Origin: Tigriopus japonicus
Lineage: Eukaryota; Arthropoda; Copepoda; Harpacticoida; Harpacticidae
NCBI GenBank assembly: GCA_010645155.1
Contig: JAAGOF010000100.1
Coordinates: forward strand, 88,421 to 152,420
Reading direction: 5' to 3'
Length of the DNA: 64,000 nucleotides
The notes under the pieces are model-generated. The model saw only the letters and a program-made list of their open reading frames with translations. It made no database searches and was not told the origin of the DNA. A program made the translations under genes and the position numbers. Positions 1 through 13,300 of the stretch are shown piece after piece (the first letter of the stretch is position 1; each line of letters begins with the position of its first letter).

Positions 1-580
1 GAATTAGACGACGAGAAAAAACTGACACCCACTAAGCGGAACTCAGGGGAGCCCTCTCTTCATGAATGATCCAAAGTTAACAGACAGAACTTGGGGAAAC
101 GAAAGGAATAAGAAGTAGACAGACTCCAGAGAAGCAGAGGAGAATAAGAACGAGAAGCAGTCTAAGAGCCGGCCAGAACACAGGAACACACGAAGAATGG
201 GAAGCTGACGAGTTTGAGCACAACCGGGAACAGGAGGTGACGAACCAGGAACGAGATGATGGTTGGGATGGAAAGTAGCACGATATCGAGCTCTGGCTTC
301 TTGTTTTTTTATTCTCAAGCAGGACTCCACATCACCACGAAGATGGTTTGGTCTTCATGAGCATTGCCTTTTGGTCCAGGCCAATCACTTCTTTTACCAC
401 ACTCTGTTTGTTCCATTTGATGTTTTAATAGTTGATCGTCGGAAGGAGAGGAACAAGGAGAAAAAGAAGAGGAAGAAGATGATGAGGATGGAATTGGCCG
501 TTCGCAAATGACGAGACCCCGTGTTGTTGAACGGCCACCAACTCGCGCACAACTGAAACACCATTCTACTGAAGGGATCC

Positions 581-619
581 ACCGACCGACAGACCGACCG
601 ATCGACCGACCGACCGACC
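581..619. repeat. (ACCG)n microsatellite
   Basis: About nine imperfect copies of the tetranucleotide ACCG, interrupted by AGACC and ATCG. A CT-rich tract follows directly (about 637-691). Together they create overlapping artificial ORFs on both strands. Confidence 0.85.
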
Positions 620-3600
620 AGAGGACCAAGAGAGCTCTCTTTCTGTCTTTCTCTCTCTCTCTTCTTTCGGTCCCTCTCTCTCTCTCGCCCGACATACACA
701 CGTTTTTTGGCTGTTCGCTGGCGAATTTTGGGCCTCTGATCTTTCTCGGTCCTGTGGACGAAATGAAAGAGAAAAAGGAAGGGAAGATTTCTTAGTAGCC
801 ATGTTACTGCTACTAGGACTATTTCCACTCTTACGTTGGCAAGCAGCCTCAAACTCACTCACTCACACACACATACATACTACCTAGCAGCGAAAGCCCC
901 TTCGAGTAAAAAGAAACAGATGTACGTACGAGTATTCTTCCATCCATGTACAGTTCTCCTTGGGTTCGTTCGTCTCTAGCGCACAAGCTAGAGTACAGCA
1001 TGAGGCTATGCCGTTGGGATCCTAGGACACATGGATGACTGGGATCTTGGATATTTCGTGACCTTTCCAAGTGACCTCCAATCATCCAAAACAATATTGT
1101 GGCTAATTCACTGTCCGTTGGTCTTTTGGTCCTTTGGACATTCAATGCTTAAGCGGCAAACTGCCAACAAAGAAACCTCTTCGGAGAAGTAGCTTGTTTC
1201 CCGTCACAGGAAAGGGCCCTCTATTCTATCTTTATCAATTTCAAATCGTATTTTAAAACGATCCTTACTTCTGTGAACTCTAATGACCAAAGTCTTGCAA
1301 TCTGCATACCTTACCACCTACTGCCGTCCAGTTGTATTGCATCACAAAAAACACAGCATCTTCCACATCCGGACTTTGCACGCTCAGGAATCCTGTTCTT
1401 TACACATTTGAATACCGGCGTTCGTTCGTGCTTGCCCAAGAGCGACTTTGTCTCCTTTCACAACTCATACTCTCTTCTGTTCCTTTTGTGGGCTCCAATC
1501 GTTCCAATGTTCTAAAAGACGAGCCAGCGAGTCTTGGCGAGGACCCGCATCATGATGATTTGGAGGAACACGGAGCAGCCGCTCGAACCTTCGCTCTCAC
1601 TCTCTTTCTCTCGCCCTCTCTTTGTCCTTGCTTGTGCCCATCACTGTTGGGTGCTCCATCACAACATCTTCCACCACTATTCGGGCAGTTTTCTTCTCCA
1701 GTTCCATTGAGTCCCCTGCAGCATCCAAAGCGACGACGAATGGTCGCCGTTGAAGCACACACCGCTCGCAGTTAGTAGTGTGTTCCCAAACCACCTCTAT
1801 TGGCTCGTTCCATTCAGTTGGTGATTCTGGGACTAGAGTAAGGAAAAGACGAGGTGAGATGGAAGCGGGAAGGCAGGCAAAGCACTGAAACAAACAGAAA
1901 GAAGCACGGACGGACGGAGGTGAACTCATTTTGGCGGGATTCCTTCGGCATTTCACCAACTTACTTTTGCCCTCCACTAGGGAAAGTGTGGGGATTGCAA
2001 TTGATCACGTTGCTAAAAGTGCGCCAAATCTCTAAATATGATAAAGGCAAAGGATTTGTTGTACTTAACCATAACCTTTAGTTTTGAGCATTTGATGTAA
2101 GTAAGCTCCTAAGATTAATGGAATTGTGAGCGAGCCCCGCCTTCTTTCAGAAAGGAGAGGAAATCAATGGGGGCAACAATTACCTCTTGGCATGAGTTTC
2201 GCGAGAATGGCAAAATCGGAAAGTTTCGCTGTGGGAAGTAAAATGTCTTCAATATGTTTCCGACTTTGGCTTCTATCTAAGGGTTCTTCCAATTGACTGA
2301 CCTCAATTGGCCAGGATAGAAGTGCCGAGAATCCTGGGATTCACTAGAACCCGACATTTTGGCCAAAAGTCTTTTGGGCCACAAAATTGTCAAAATAATG
2401 AGAGAGATAAAAACAACACAATGCCTCCAAAACAGAATAGTTCGAGGAAAAAAAGTCGAAAAGCGTCTACTGTGCTTGCCTTGAATCCAAATTCAATATT
2501 CGAGAAATCCCTGAGATGTCGCGTGTATATGTGGAAGGTGTTTGTGGCCCAATCAGAAAATACATAATGCAGATTGTTTTGTGGACCTTCAGATGCTCAA
2601 AATCTTTGTGGTCTCTGGCAATGAAGTCCCAATAAGTCCCAATTAGTATTCTTAGATCAATGAGGATCGGACAGTCAAGGTCTGGAAGGAAAAGTCGCCG
2701 CCATACATACGCATTGTACGTACGTTCACTCGCTCGCTTGTCAACGACCGCATTGTGGACAATAAAATGAATAAGAAATAATTGAGCCCTCTCTGAAAGG
2801 GCATTAAGTTCACTTCAATGCCCAGATCCATTCCTAGAGAGGACGAGCAAGCCAAAGTCTTCATTAGGGAACAAGAAAGAAGAAATCCGTGGACTAAGGA
2901 GCCTTTCGTTACGTTCTTCCCTTTCATTGTCTTCAAGTCCAGCAAATCTCATGTGTAAGACTTTGCCTTCGCTTCAAGCATGGTTTCCCTTAAAAGAGCA
3001 AAGCCCAAATTCAAGCTCAGTTTCAGTTTAGTAATTTGGTTTGTCAATAACTTTAAAATAATGACAATAATTTTGGCAATCATGAAGGTGCTTCGTGGGG
3101 CCTGATCTGGGATTCATATTGTGGTCCGTAAATTGACTGCACCACAACCATAGAAATTAAATTATTCTCTGAAACATGTATGGTCGGTTGATGAGGTAGT
3201 TTGGAAGAATAGTAGAGGCATATCTAGAAGCATGGAAGAGGCATATGAGATGAAGTAGAAAAAGCTAAAATGTAGCGAAACTTGATCGAAGATGGTAATT
3301 TCTATGCCATATCAGATGCACTTCACTTCAAACTCTAATTCAAAACTACCTCAACAAACGACCTTATATTTTAGGGTCGACGAAAAAATGGCTTTGTTGT
3401 AAGTCTAGAGCTTAAGGACGCTTCAAATTCAGCTTTCAATGACAAGGTAAATTTAGTTGTTACTTAAGACGTCCACAAAAAGATGATATTCACATGCCAA
3501 GAATTGCCTCTAAACAACTCTTTCGAAAAAGATCACTCTCAAAACTATCGTTGTGTACAATGAAAAGAATAGTCAAAGAAGCCTCTGCTCATGTGAAAAG

Positions 3601-6466
3601 CACTTGTTCGTATCAAAAATCGTAAGAGAACTCTGAATGAAACGAAATTTATATCTACCTGGTTGAGACTTTGCAATGTGTATGTAATGAGATAACTTTA
3701 GCTCTCAAAACGACTCGGTAAATCACCAGTTTTATCAGTGGGATGGTTCTTTGGCTTGGTGAAGTTCTGCACCTTGGCTCCTGGAGGAACGAGCTGTTGT
3801 TGAATAGAAAACTACAAGTTGGTCGTCCCCTCTTTTGGCACGACAAAACTTTCTTCTTCTCTGGTTCAGTTTCCCACAAAGTTGGTTGGGAAACAAACGT
3901 GTTCCCAAAGCGATTGTTGCTCTTCTGAATGAAATGGACCAGACTTCCATGCCTCTCTGTCACGGTTCTGATTTCATTTGAACACCATGAACCTAACCTA
4001 TGGCTCTGATCTTTGTGTGAATTTAATTCTCAGGATGAATTATCTCACGATGATGTTCTTAAACTTTAATTCATCTGCTATTCAACAATCTATCGAGAGA
4101 GGGAGGCAATTAGAACTTGGCTTTCTTTTTTATCAGAAAGAAAGACTATTTGGTTTCTTTTAGTTAGAGCTGATTGTTGAAGATGTCAGCTCAAAATGAG
4201 GGGTGGAAGTATCTCGTAGGCTCTTGACTCTTGATCATTTAGTTTCATTTATCGTCATGATAGTAGGAGATCTACCTAGGCAAAGTGAAAGCAATGCTTT
4301 AGCCGGAAAACCCGAATCCGTCAGCTGATCAAGATTCTTGCTTGACGTTCCCAACATTTTTGGTGTGATTTGCTTTCGACACGCACGAAACCAAATATGG
4401 TAACCGAATTTCTCGGATCCAAGGGGACCTTGAAAATCGAGGGAATAATCAGGCATGCGGTCAAGGCGAAGGAGCCTAACGGTACAAAGAATAAGGGAAG
4501 ACGAAAGGTGTTTCATCAGCGACGTACGTTCGCATTTTGACTTTTTCTCTTTGGCAGAAGAATGTCATTAGTTGAGCAGCCTCAATTCTTCAAGAGCTTA
4601 GCGATGAAGTTAAATCCTCCTCATACGCTTTAGAGCCTGTGGGCTCCTAAGGGTTAGTTTTTCTAAGGTTCAACGTTAGCTTGTTACAACATTAGAACAT
4701 TAACAATAAACGAATATGAAGTCAGGTTAAAGGTCCTCGAATTTACTCTCGCTTTAGCTTCTGCCAGCCATTCAAATTCGGCTGCCAACCTGAGGACTGT
4801 TTTCTGACTGGTATACTCGAGCTACAGTAATTGAATTAGTGCATGCAGCTAACATGCGACCTTGTGGTTCGAGTGTACCAAAAATTGTCCCTTCACCGCC
4901 CAGGAGGCTACGTTTTAAATGCACCTGACGGCTTATTTTTTGTTTGACAAAATTTAAGCATACTCGAGTTGTTTTAGTTAGTGCAGCTAACAATTGACCT
5001 ATTATTGCAGCCGAGAATGTTTGACGAAACGGAATCATATTTACATTTTTCTCGACCGCCACGTTAATCGTATGAAATTATCTGTCTGGGTCAGGGTGCA
5101 GTGTTTTCCTTATCATTTTTGTAAGGTCATCAAACGACCAATTCGGATTCCCTCGCGACAATCCCACTCTGTGACAAATGTCAATGACCAACCAACGTCC
5201 AATATCTGTATATAAACAGTGATTTAGGTTAAGCTCTTCACTGTCATTGTATTGAAGGCTCCCTATTTGTCCAGGTCAATTTTCGCCGGATCATTCTTAG
5301 AGTATGGGTACATAAGACACTGACATTATTTTTGCCTGATTGGTCCAGGTTTGGACCTTCAGGATCCTGGGTTCATTGCATCGCATTTTCGCAATAAAAG
5401 CACAAAGTTCTTGCGTGTTAATCTTTTACGCTTAAAACTATTTAAATTGTAATTAGGATACCAGGGAGAATATCAGGCTTTCCAACAAAAGACCGCTTTT
5501 TATAGTGAGTTGAAAATCGTGCCTAAAGCTAGTGCTTAGGAATGTGACTGGATGTTGATATGGAATGCAGATGGATTGGATGGATTTGCTGATGGGCCAC
5601 AGACAATGAATGATTCAGGGCGACGAGCGAGTATGATGATGATGGAAATGAAAGCAAATGATCTCAAGCCAACAGAGCCGAATCCCCTCCAATCACTCCA
5701 TAATGGCATCAACAAAATGATTAATCAAAGTCCATTGATTAGACCGAGGAGAAAACACTGACTGCCCATGTTGTACACATTTCAACTTGCGAATGTGTAT
5801 TAGAAAACAAAGCTGTCTTGTCACGAATCCAGCTCAAAAATTGTTCTACATCTTCTACATTTCGCATAGTGAACGTACCGGGATCGGGAGATAGACATTT
5901 CTGTAGTTGAAAAATGACTGTTTTGAGACAAGTTTCATAGGAAGGTGAATCAATCTTCATCCAAAGAGCTGGGATTTCAGAGAGAGTGAAATGGGAGATG
6001 TCCTTGAAATTTGAAAGTATTCATACTTAGGGCTGGCCATGCCATGGGCTTACGGACGAAACCGTAGAAGCGAGTCTCTGTCCTTCTTCTCACACGACCT
6101 GGGGTGAGCATTCAAGTGCCCTCTTTCAATGCTTCTTTTTTTCATTTTCGGTCATTGTGCATCCTGACATCCTGATCTCCAAGTCAAATCAGGGTCTGAT
6201 TTGAAATACAGCCTAGGCCGCCTCGTTGCCTCAATCTTGTTTCGTTCTTTTTCTTCGCTGAATAGGCAATGGGCAGTCAAGTCCACTTTACTGGCTTTCT
6301 TTTCTTGCCTACAGCTTTTTCTTTTTCGATCGAGGTGCTGAAGTCTTCAAGGTTCTTGTTGCAACATCGCTACATGCAATCTGGAGGCATTTCCCATAGC
6401 GTTTGGGGTTTTGACTTTTGTGGCCTCTCTGTTGGGAGAAGAAACACACTCTTTTTCCAAGCTCTC

Positions 6467-6502
6467 TCGTTCGTTCGTTCGTTCGTTCGTTCGTTCGTTC
6501 GT
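6467..6502. repeat. (TCGT)9 microsatellite
   Basis: Nine uninterrupted copies of TCGT. In translation this gives runs such as VRSFVRSF, which explains the overlapping ORFs seen here on both strands. Confidence 0.9.
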
Positions 6503-9500
6503 CCATTATTTGTGCGGGTCGCTCACCTAGATTTCCTCGAGAGTGTTGTGCGAGGAAGCTGTTGCTTCGGATAAGGATGATTTGGGCCACTCACTTGCCT
6601 CAAAGGCCAGCCTTGTAATTCGCTTGAGAAGAAAAAAAACTTATCCTCCTCGTATGGATAGTACTAGTAGTTCACCTTTCACCTTGTGCTTCTGATGGCC
6701 GTCTCGTGATAGAGCTCGACAATTCGCTGAACCCATGACACCTCTTACTGATTCTCATTTACAATACGACTTCTATACATATTTAATGTGTGCCTAAATG
6801 TGGAAATATTGTCTATATCTGGTGCTTACCTGGTGCCAATAAGAAAACCTCTCAAAAAGTGCAGAGGAGATCGATGACCCTCCGATGAAACAACAAAGTT
6901 TTTGCTTTGACTCGTTGTCCAAACAACTTGGCGACCCTAAGGTTTACACCCAGTTACGAGCAACATACATCACTTCCGGTGGATTTTGATTACCTTTGGG
7001 AAACCTTTCCTTCAGTTTACTCGAAGTGACCACTTAGCGGGAAATCCGTTTACCTTGGCTGCAACAATGCAATCACGAACAACATCCTTATTCCCAAGGT
7101 GAGAGTTTGAGTGCCCTAGAAAGTCTCTTCATTTTAGGTTGAGCAACGCATGCCGAGCCAGTTGATTCCATGAAAGACCATAGCCTTCTAGCTCGAAACG
7201 AAAAAAAGCCAAGAAGAATCGGAGAAAAAAGTTTTGGCGTTTGGGCAAAACTTTCTGATTAATGGGGACATCACCCTTTGAGTTGGTCGCTAGACTTCGG
7301 GTTTAAGTTGAACTTGAGAATTTCAGGTTCATAAGATTAAATTGGACAGATTAATGACTCGAATATTCCAATGCTGTCTGACTTTCCTCCGAGATTTGAC
7401 CATCTCTTCAGCATTAATGATGTCAAGGTCTCTAGCCAACGATTGTCAAAGAATAGCGCTTTCTTCAACGCCTAAATACACTGCTTCCATTCTGAAGATA
7501 AACAAGATCATTCAATGACTCTCATGAAATTGGCATTGCTTCCAGAACTTCCACAGCCTCAATTTTAAACTATTAACCGTTGAAATGATTTGGGTTTCTT
7601 TTTACGGTCAGTGTAAGTAAGGACCAACAAGTTTTTCCTTTCCCATTGAGTGTAAAGGGTCCTCGTGTTGCTCTTTTTCCTCTTCAATGTCCCCTCTCGT
7701 TCTCGTTAGTGCATAACTTTCTGAGTCAGCTATGTGACAAAAAGGTGAGAAAACAAGACAACACTTTTGAGGCCATTCACTTTTTTGTTCAAGCAAGATT
7801 CAGTTTTAAGACGAGAGTGGAGAGAGACTCGACCAGAAGTTGCAGTTTTGCATTCTTGAATAGTTTAGTGCTCGTTTCATTTCATCTTAATATGATTTTT
7901 ATGATCGTAGTGTCGGTAAAGGCATCAGGAAATGATGGAAACGACCTGAAAATCCTTGACATTTTCAATTACATATCGCAAACTTTGTTCTCATCCGAAA
8001 ATGGGAGTTCTCATAGATAGGATTGAATTTGGCCTTGGGTAGAGAAGTTGGATGGCCAAGGAGACGCAGGGCTGAAAGTGATTACGATTACTACATGAGA
8101 TATATCTAATGGAGGGTACTTTCCAAACCAACTCGAAGCATCACAAGAATCTGCCGTCAGAAGTCAGGGCCTCCATTTATTGAGCATTATAGATTCTTGC
8201 TCAATTTTAGCATGTTCCATATTCAACTATTAAATAGTATCGTTACAAATTTTCAATCATAAACATCATGAAAATATGCAAGATTTCGAGCATGAAAAAC
8301 AAATGATTTTGAATTTGCATCTTTTGTGTTAGGAAATGGCATTGAGGGATTGGATCTTTAAAAGAACGTAGTAAATATTCAATCAATACGCAATTATCTC
8401 ATTTGGATGGGCCTCATTTTGGGGTTTCGCGAGGTTGCTTTCAAGGCTTAGGCGAAGAAATTCTTTGAGTCTTTGAGGAGAAGGGAGACCTAGGACCGAT
8501 TTTTTTAAATATCTGAGCACTTTAAAAGGGATCGATTTTTATAATGAGAAAATCCACTTCACATGAGAACATCATTTTTTCGTATTTATATAATTTGGCA
8601 CTATTTTCAGAGAAGCGTGTTCTTTTGATCTTAGTCGCTATTGGAGGACTTCCTCTTTTCTCAGACTTGACAGAATAAAGAATACCAAAGCAACTTTGGG
8701 AAATATCATTGCATATCTCGAATTGGCAAGTTAGCAAAAGGAAAAGGATGTGCCACGGGATGTTGGCAGAGCTTAGAAATTTGCAAGTATTTTGTGGATC
8801 CACGTATTCATTCGTTGGCGAGGTCGTTTCATGCCCAGAAACGGTTCGGTTACATTATTTAAAGCTTCGCTTGAGTTGTTAAAATGTCATTTAGAGAACA
8901 GAGAGAGACAACAGCCAAGGTAAAAAAAATGGTCTTCACGCATTAAGTGAAACGAATCGTTAGACACGGCTCGGACAATTTCGTGGAGGTACGTTGCTTT
9001 CCTTACCGGATTTAATTGGGTCGTGGAAATTGGGTAAATTATTCATTAAGGCCATTTGTTTGCAACGGGGAGATATCTCCCCAAGTTGCCTTCTGACAAG
9101 GAAAACCGATTTGTGCCAAAAATAATTCAAACAAGTGCATTCATTAGCTAATGGAGCTTTGTTTGTGTCGTCGAGCATTTGTGGATCTAAGTGTTGAATA
9201 ACACGAGAGACTTCCTTGTCGATTGAATCACTGATTAGAAGGTTGGAAATGGTTTTCTAATGTGCAGTAAGTTAAAAGGTTGAAGCGAATTTTCAGCCGG
9301 CTTCTGTGTAATCAAATCATTCTTTCAAGAAATGAATGGATTTTCTAATAGCCTTTTAGATTTACGTTACGTCCCCGATGTGCATCATTGAGAGTGAGAC
9401 CCCACAGGCCCTATATAAGACTTATGAACCAAAGGCCAATAATGTTCTCACATGCATGGGAAACCATTCTTCTCCTTTCACAAAAGCAAAGGATCCCATG

Positions 9501-9602
9501 AAAAGAATCTCATCCCTAAAATTGACTGCTAGGCATTCCAACCCTTTTTTATGTCCCTTTCCAGGTGCATATGAGAGTAAATCCACATAAATCACCACCA
9601 AG

Positions 9603-10321
9603 ATGGCCTTGACTTACGTTGGAGAGTCCCACGGTAAAAGTGGAAAAGGCACACCCAGTGGAGCCAAAGCTCAATACCAAAGGCGAGCCAGTCGAGGCCA
9701 TGCCTTGAGGTCTTCCAAACGCGGCAGTGTCAAAGCTCCTGGACCGGGAGGAAGTCAATCTCCGCCCACGGGATCAGGTTCATCCCCTCCTTCTACAGCT
9801 TCTCCCCCACCACCTCCACATCACATTCATCATCATCATCATCAGCAGCAGCATCAGCAACATCAACACCATGCACCTCCGAAACCCGCCTCCGTTCCGC
9901 CCAGGAGCTCAGTTCGATCCAAGGCTTCCTCGTCTGCCTCGTCGCATTCACACAGTCGGGTGAAGAAGCTCAAAAATTGTTGCCGCACTTTCACGGAGTT
10001 TATGTTCACTCAAGTGGGAGTGGGGGCTTTGGTAGTGGCTTACACTTTGATGGGAGCCTCTATCTTTCAACATATCGAGACGCAAATTGAAGATGTGTCT
10101 TTGGCAAAAGTGGAAAATCAATTGAACGAGACTGTCAATCATATGTGGGTGCTCACAAACCGATACAATGTGCTCAATAAAGACCTATGGACTTCTGACA
10201 TCAATCAGGCGCTCCACATCCATGAGGAAAAGCTGGTCTATTACATTCAAAAGTATGGGTACGATCAGCAAACAAACGCTGAAAGGTGGACCTTTCCTTC
10301 GGCATTGATGTTTGCTTTAAG
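9603..10321 (+). CDS. K2P channel, coding exon 1 (N-terminus, TM1, cap, start of pore loop 1)
   Basis: Encodes residues 1 to the first two bases of codon 240. The exon ends with AAG before GTGAGG. The acceptor TTTCCAG at 9558-9564 suggests that the exon begins at 9565 and carries 38 bases of 5' UTR. The region 9816-9867 codes for a His/Gln-rich tract (about residues 73-90). TM1 and the cap follow, and the exon breaks inside pore loop 1 at MFAL, a common intron position in this family. Confidence 0.92.
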
Positions 10322-13300
10322 GTGAGGCTGGATGTATTGTCCTTTTGGGGATCAAAGGCTTCAGTCCAACCTCGGACAACAGGGCTCTCCTTTCCTTAAA
10401 GATCCAACAAGACATTGAAACAAAGTTGGTATGACAAAGATTTTGCCAGGGACGTCAGGGTTGAAATTATTGCGGACAGTTGTTCTTGGGTCCAGTCTAG
10501 TCAGAAAAAGCATTGCCCTCCTTACATGAAGATCACATTTTCTTTGGAATGACACTCCTCCAACTAAAATTAATTTCTTATCAAATTTCGAAACATCATC
10601 TCTATGAGCTCCTACGGTTAGAATGGACCCAATCAACATGCGGTCAAGGCCAGGAAAGTTATTTCAACCAGACATATCAAAAGCTGCTGACCTCTTTTTT
10701 GTTGCTTTTACCCCTCAACGGTAAAAGTTCAAGTCATCATCCGAGGGGGAATGGGGAAAAACTTTTCATCTTTTGTCGAAACTGGAGAAGAAACTTCTCA
10801 GATTTGAGGGCCTTCATCCTTTGCTTGGGATGGCAGATTTTTACCACTCGTTGACAAAAAAAAAGTTCGCGTAAGTGCCGTAATGCATAAACAGGGTCAA
10901 TCCCTTGAGTGGTAACCCGGTTCACATGATGCGACCGGCCTGGCTCTCGAAAATTCGATTCTTCCTCAAGTTACTACGTCTAGTGTGCAAAATAGCTTTC
11001 TTCTCAAAGAAAACAGATTCAGAATGCTATTCAATGAGATCCCGTCACTCAGTTCCAAAGGCGTTTTTAAAACATCCTTCCAAGTGTACGTTGTAAAAGC
11101 AGATGAAGACGATCTCCGGCAATGGATGCTCGTAGAAGCGATCAAAAAAGTCCCATTCCCATTGCTTACTTAGCTTTAGCTTGTTAGTTTTTATGAAGTC
11201 TTTCTTGATGTCTGCAAGCACTGTAACAGAAACTTCTTTCTGACAGGTATGACGTTTTGAAGCAAGGTCCTTGACGGAGAGAAATGAATGCTCCTGGAAT
11301 TTGATGTGTCTTGAAAAATTCAAAGACTTCTAGCTAGTACTTAATTCAAAATTGAGGCACCCAGAATGGCAACAAAAAATATGACAAATGCTACACTCGC
11401 CATCTTTCAGAATTTTTCGAGCTGCACTTGGCATTGATCATTTTGGTAAAAAATATAAAAAAATATCTTTTTAAACCATTTGAACAAGATCATATTCCAA
11501 ACTTGAACGTCTTATATGTTGATGCGATTTTTTTATTAGTTCCGTGAATCCATTTGATTTATGCTTAGAAAGCTAGATATTAAAGGAGGACAGGTTTGGA
11601 AAGAAGCCAATTTGGGATTGTTAAATAAAAACATTTGCATGTTTGGATATGCAGTACACTGTAGGGTACTACTGAGCCTGTAAAAAGGAGATGAAGGTTA
11701 ATGAGAGTCAATCAATTGATCTTTTCAGCATTATTACCATGATTGGGTACGGCGATTTGGTTCCTCGAACAGAAGGCGGCAAGATCGCCTGTATCGTGTA
11801 TGCCTGTTTTGGCATCCCAGTCTACATCTTGTATTTCATGAACATGGGCAAGGTAAGAAGTGGGGCGTTTCTATCTCTTCTAACTATCCATTAACGAAGT
11901 TGGAAAGGCAGGAAAGCCCTAGCTAGAGCCGTGGTTCGCGTAAATGGGCCAGATCATCTTGCAACCGTCGTTTCGCCCTCTCGTGATGGCGAACTAAGTT
12001 GTGTTCGAGATGTTGCTCAAATATGAAATCATTTGATAATGAACGAGGGAAACTTTTGTTGGAGCACATGAAGCCAATGGATGCTTCTGATATTCTTCCT
12101 CGTCTACAATAATCGTACAAAGGCACAAGCAAGATGAAGCTATCTTCTTAAGTACTTTCTACAGGTTTTTGCCGCAATTCTGAAATGGGTATATACCAAA
12201 GCATACCGTTGGAACGTTCGGAGAAAGTGGAAACAACGAGCCAACTATGACCCAATGTCAAATGCGGGTGAAGATGCCGAATTAGACGAGGCATATTTTG
12301 ACGAACTCGAACAACAGGTAAGAAACAATTCACTAGATTACATTGTCTTTATACAGTCATTGAGGGGATTCTTTAGGCTGACAAAAAACGATGTCAGTTT
12401 CTGTAACACCACGGAGATTCTACGTAGGTTACAAACATTCCGCAAGATGGAAGGCAAGAAAGAGACAGAGGTCAGCAGCAAATCTGTTGCACGCTTTTTA
12501 TGCCTGTTTTTATTCCACTTTGAGTTTTTCCTTTCCTCAACCAGCTCTCCAATGGTTGTTTTGTGAAGAGAAACTCGATCAATTTCGTTTCTTTTTCATG
12601 GTGGCGTTGCCGAGACTTTGAGTTGAGAGTAAAGGCCACACGATGCAAAACCCTTTGGAGTCAAAGGCATCTCAAAGAAGGACTTTGATTTTTGTGCCAC
12701 CATTTAGTATTCAAAGTACATCTCGTTGTAAGATTGTTCAAGGGTTCCAGATGCTTGAGCCATGAATATGTTTGGTAGTGATGGCGAGGAAAAGGTTCCA
12801 AAAGGGAACGAAAGCTCCTTTTGGAGATGAAGGGATAATGTTCGACAAGACTAATGCTTCTTCTGATGATAAAGAGTCCAATAGGCTAGCTGTGCGAGCT
12901 GAAATGATAAGGGACCTCCGGTCTCGGTGGAGATTTTCATCTCGCGAATTGAGCTGAGGCGCTCCCTGATTTTGTTTCCAGACTCAAGCCACCTTCAAGG
13001 ATCCAATAATGAAAGGCTTCAGGGGCAGAATCACACAAACGGTTGTTCTCGCCTCAGTTCCCTCGAACTTTTTTTTTGGTTCTAACCCGTGATTCCTAGA
13101 TAGTTCAAAACACCTTGCTTTTCAATTGGTAGGAGGTGAAAAAATCATAGCAACGCCACTAAACGAATTGTGCCTTCCGAGGTGAAAAATTGTTAGAAAG
13201 TGCCTTTTCCTTTTCCCCAAGCCTGCTCCTTTGAGGAAATGGATTACTATTAATGTGCCGGATTCCCAGGTCTTCTTGATCCCAGACAGGGACTAAGAAT

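Larger units (their letters stand above)
1..9564. other. No supportable gene; upstream spacer of the K2P gene
   Basis: This stretch holds short ORFs on both strands that overlap each other and match no family I know. The first 1.2 kb is purine/pyrimidine biased and contains CT-rich and ACCG tracts; another microsatellite lies at 6467. I see no RNA gene and no transposon ends here. Non-coding 5' exons of the K2P gene could lie in it, because the first coding exon is preceded by a good splice acceptor at 9564. Confidence 0.5.

Noticed and set aside
1332..1977. Overlapping + and - strand ORFs of 147 and 126 codons
   Set aside because: They lie in CT/GA-biased sequence that opens both strands, with low-complexity translations and no domains.
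12772..12957. 62-codon ORF inside K2P intron 3, as a possible alternative exon
   Set aside because: No good acceptor or donor, and the linker is complete without it.
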